Source of the DNA: Alphaproteobacteria bacterium
GTDB lineage: Bacteria; Pseudomonadota; Alphaproteobacteria; Reyranellales; Reyranellaceae
DNA length: 5,095 nucleotides
Direction of reading: 5' to 3'
Assembly: GCA_013290035.1 (NCBI GenBank)
Contig: JABCYT010000329.1
Coordinates: 1-5,095 of the forward strand
Below the pieces are notes generated by a model, which saw only the letters and a list, made by a program, of their open reading frames with translations, made no database searches and was not told the DNA's origin. Below, in pieces: positions 5,078 to 5,095 of this stretch. The first letter of the stretch is position 1. The number at the start of each line of letters is the position of its first letter. The translations under genes were made by a program, and so were the position numbers.

Positions 5078-5095
5078 GTGAGCGAGCAGAAGCAC
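5078..5095 (+). CDS. Possible start of a divergent gene, cut by the right edge (fabA candidate)
   Basis: A GTG at 5078 would begin a frame reading (M)SEQKH up to the window end, with GGGA (5065-5068) nine bases upstream as a possible ribosome-binding site. Another GTG at 5071 in a different frame cannot be excluded. In many alphaproteobacteria irr is divergent from fabA (3-hydroxydecanoyl-ACP dehydratase), whose N-terminus often looks like M-x-EQK; the six visible codons fit but are far too few for an identification. Gene identity is inference from remembered synteny. Confidence 0.3.

Overview
The window is GC-rich (most third codon positions are G or C) and looks like an alphaproteobacterial chromosome. 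The best taxonomic clue is a Fur-superfamily regulator of the Irr type, found essentially only in Alphaproteobacteria, together with a perfect 17-bp palindrome matching the Irr operator (ICE/Irr box). The order cannot be fixed from sequence alone; a high-GC member of the Rhodospirillales or Hyphomicrobiales would fit. There are no RNA genes, insertion sequences, CRISPR arrays or other mobile features. Coding density is high and no gene-free stretch exceeds about 135 bases.

Left part (1-1955, plus strand): two consecutive genes for TonB-like energy-transducing proteins. Each has a long Pro-rich periplasmic linker and a C-terminal TonB fold, and they are probably an old tandem duplication. The first is cut by the left edge of the window; the second is complete and carries the N-terminal membrane helix with the histidine typical of TonB/TolA proteins. 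A perfect 10-bp inverted repeat lies in the 60-bp gap between them.

Middle and right part (1960-4953, minus strand, convergent with the TonB pair): read in the direction of transcription, the order is irr, a rubrerythrin without a rubredoxin domain, a GlpC/HdrD-like two-[4Fe-4S], two-CCG protein, and a DUF3501 protein. The last two overlap by 4 bp (GTGA). A strong hairpin with a short U-tract lies between rubrerythrin and the Fe-S gene and probably attenuates downstream expression. The Irr box lies 4 bp upstream of a reasonable -35/-10 pair in front of rubrerythrin.

The most interesting reading is that the last three genes are an iron-controlled redox module. The diiron protein, which lacks its own rubredoxin, would exchange electrons with the GlpC/HdrD-like protein, helped by a DUF3501 protein of unknown role, and the neighbouring Irr would set expression. 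The grouping rests on gene order and motifs; the electron path is inference. The last 18 bases may be the start of a divergent gene, possibly fabA, based on a weak N-terminal match and remembered synteny.
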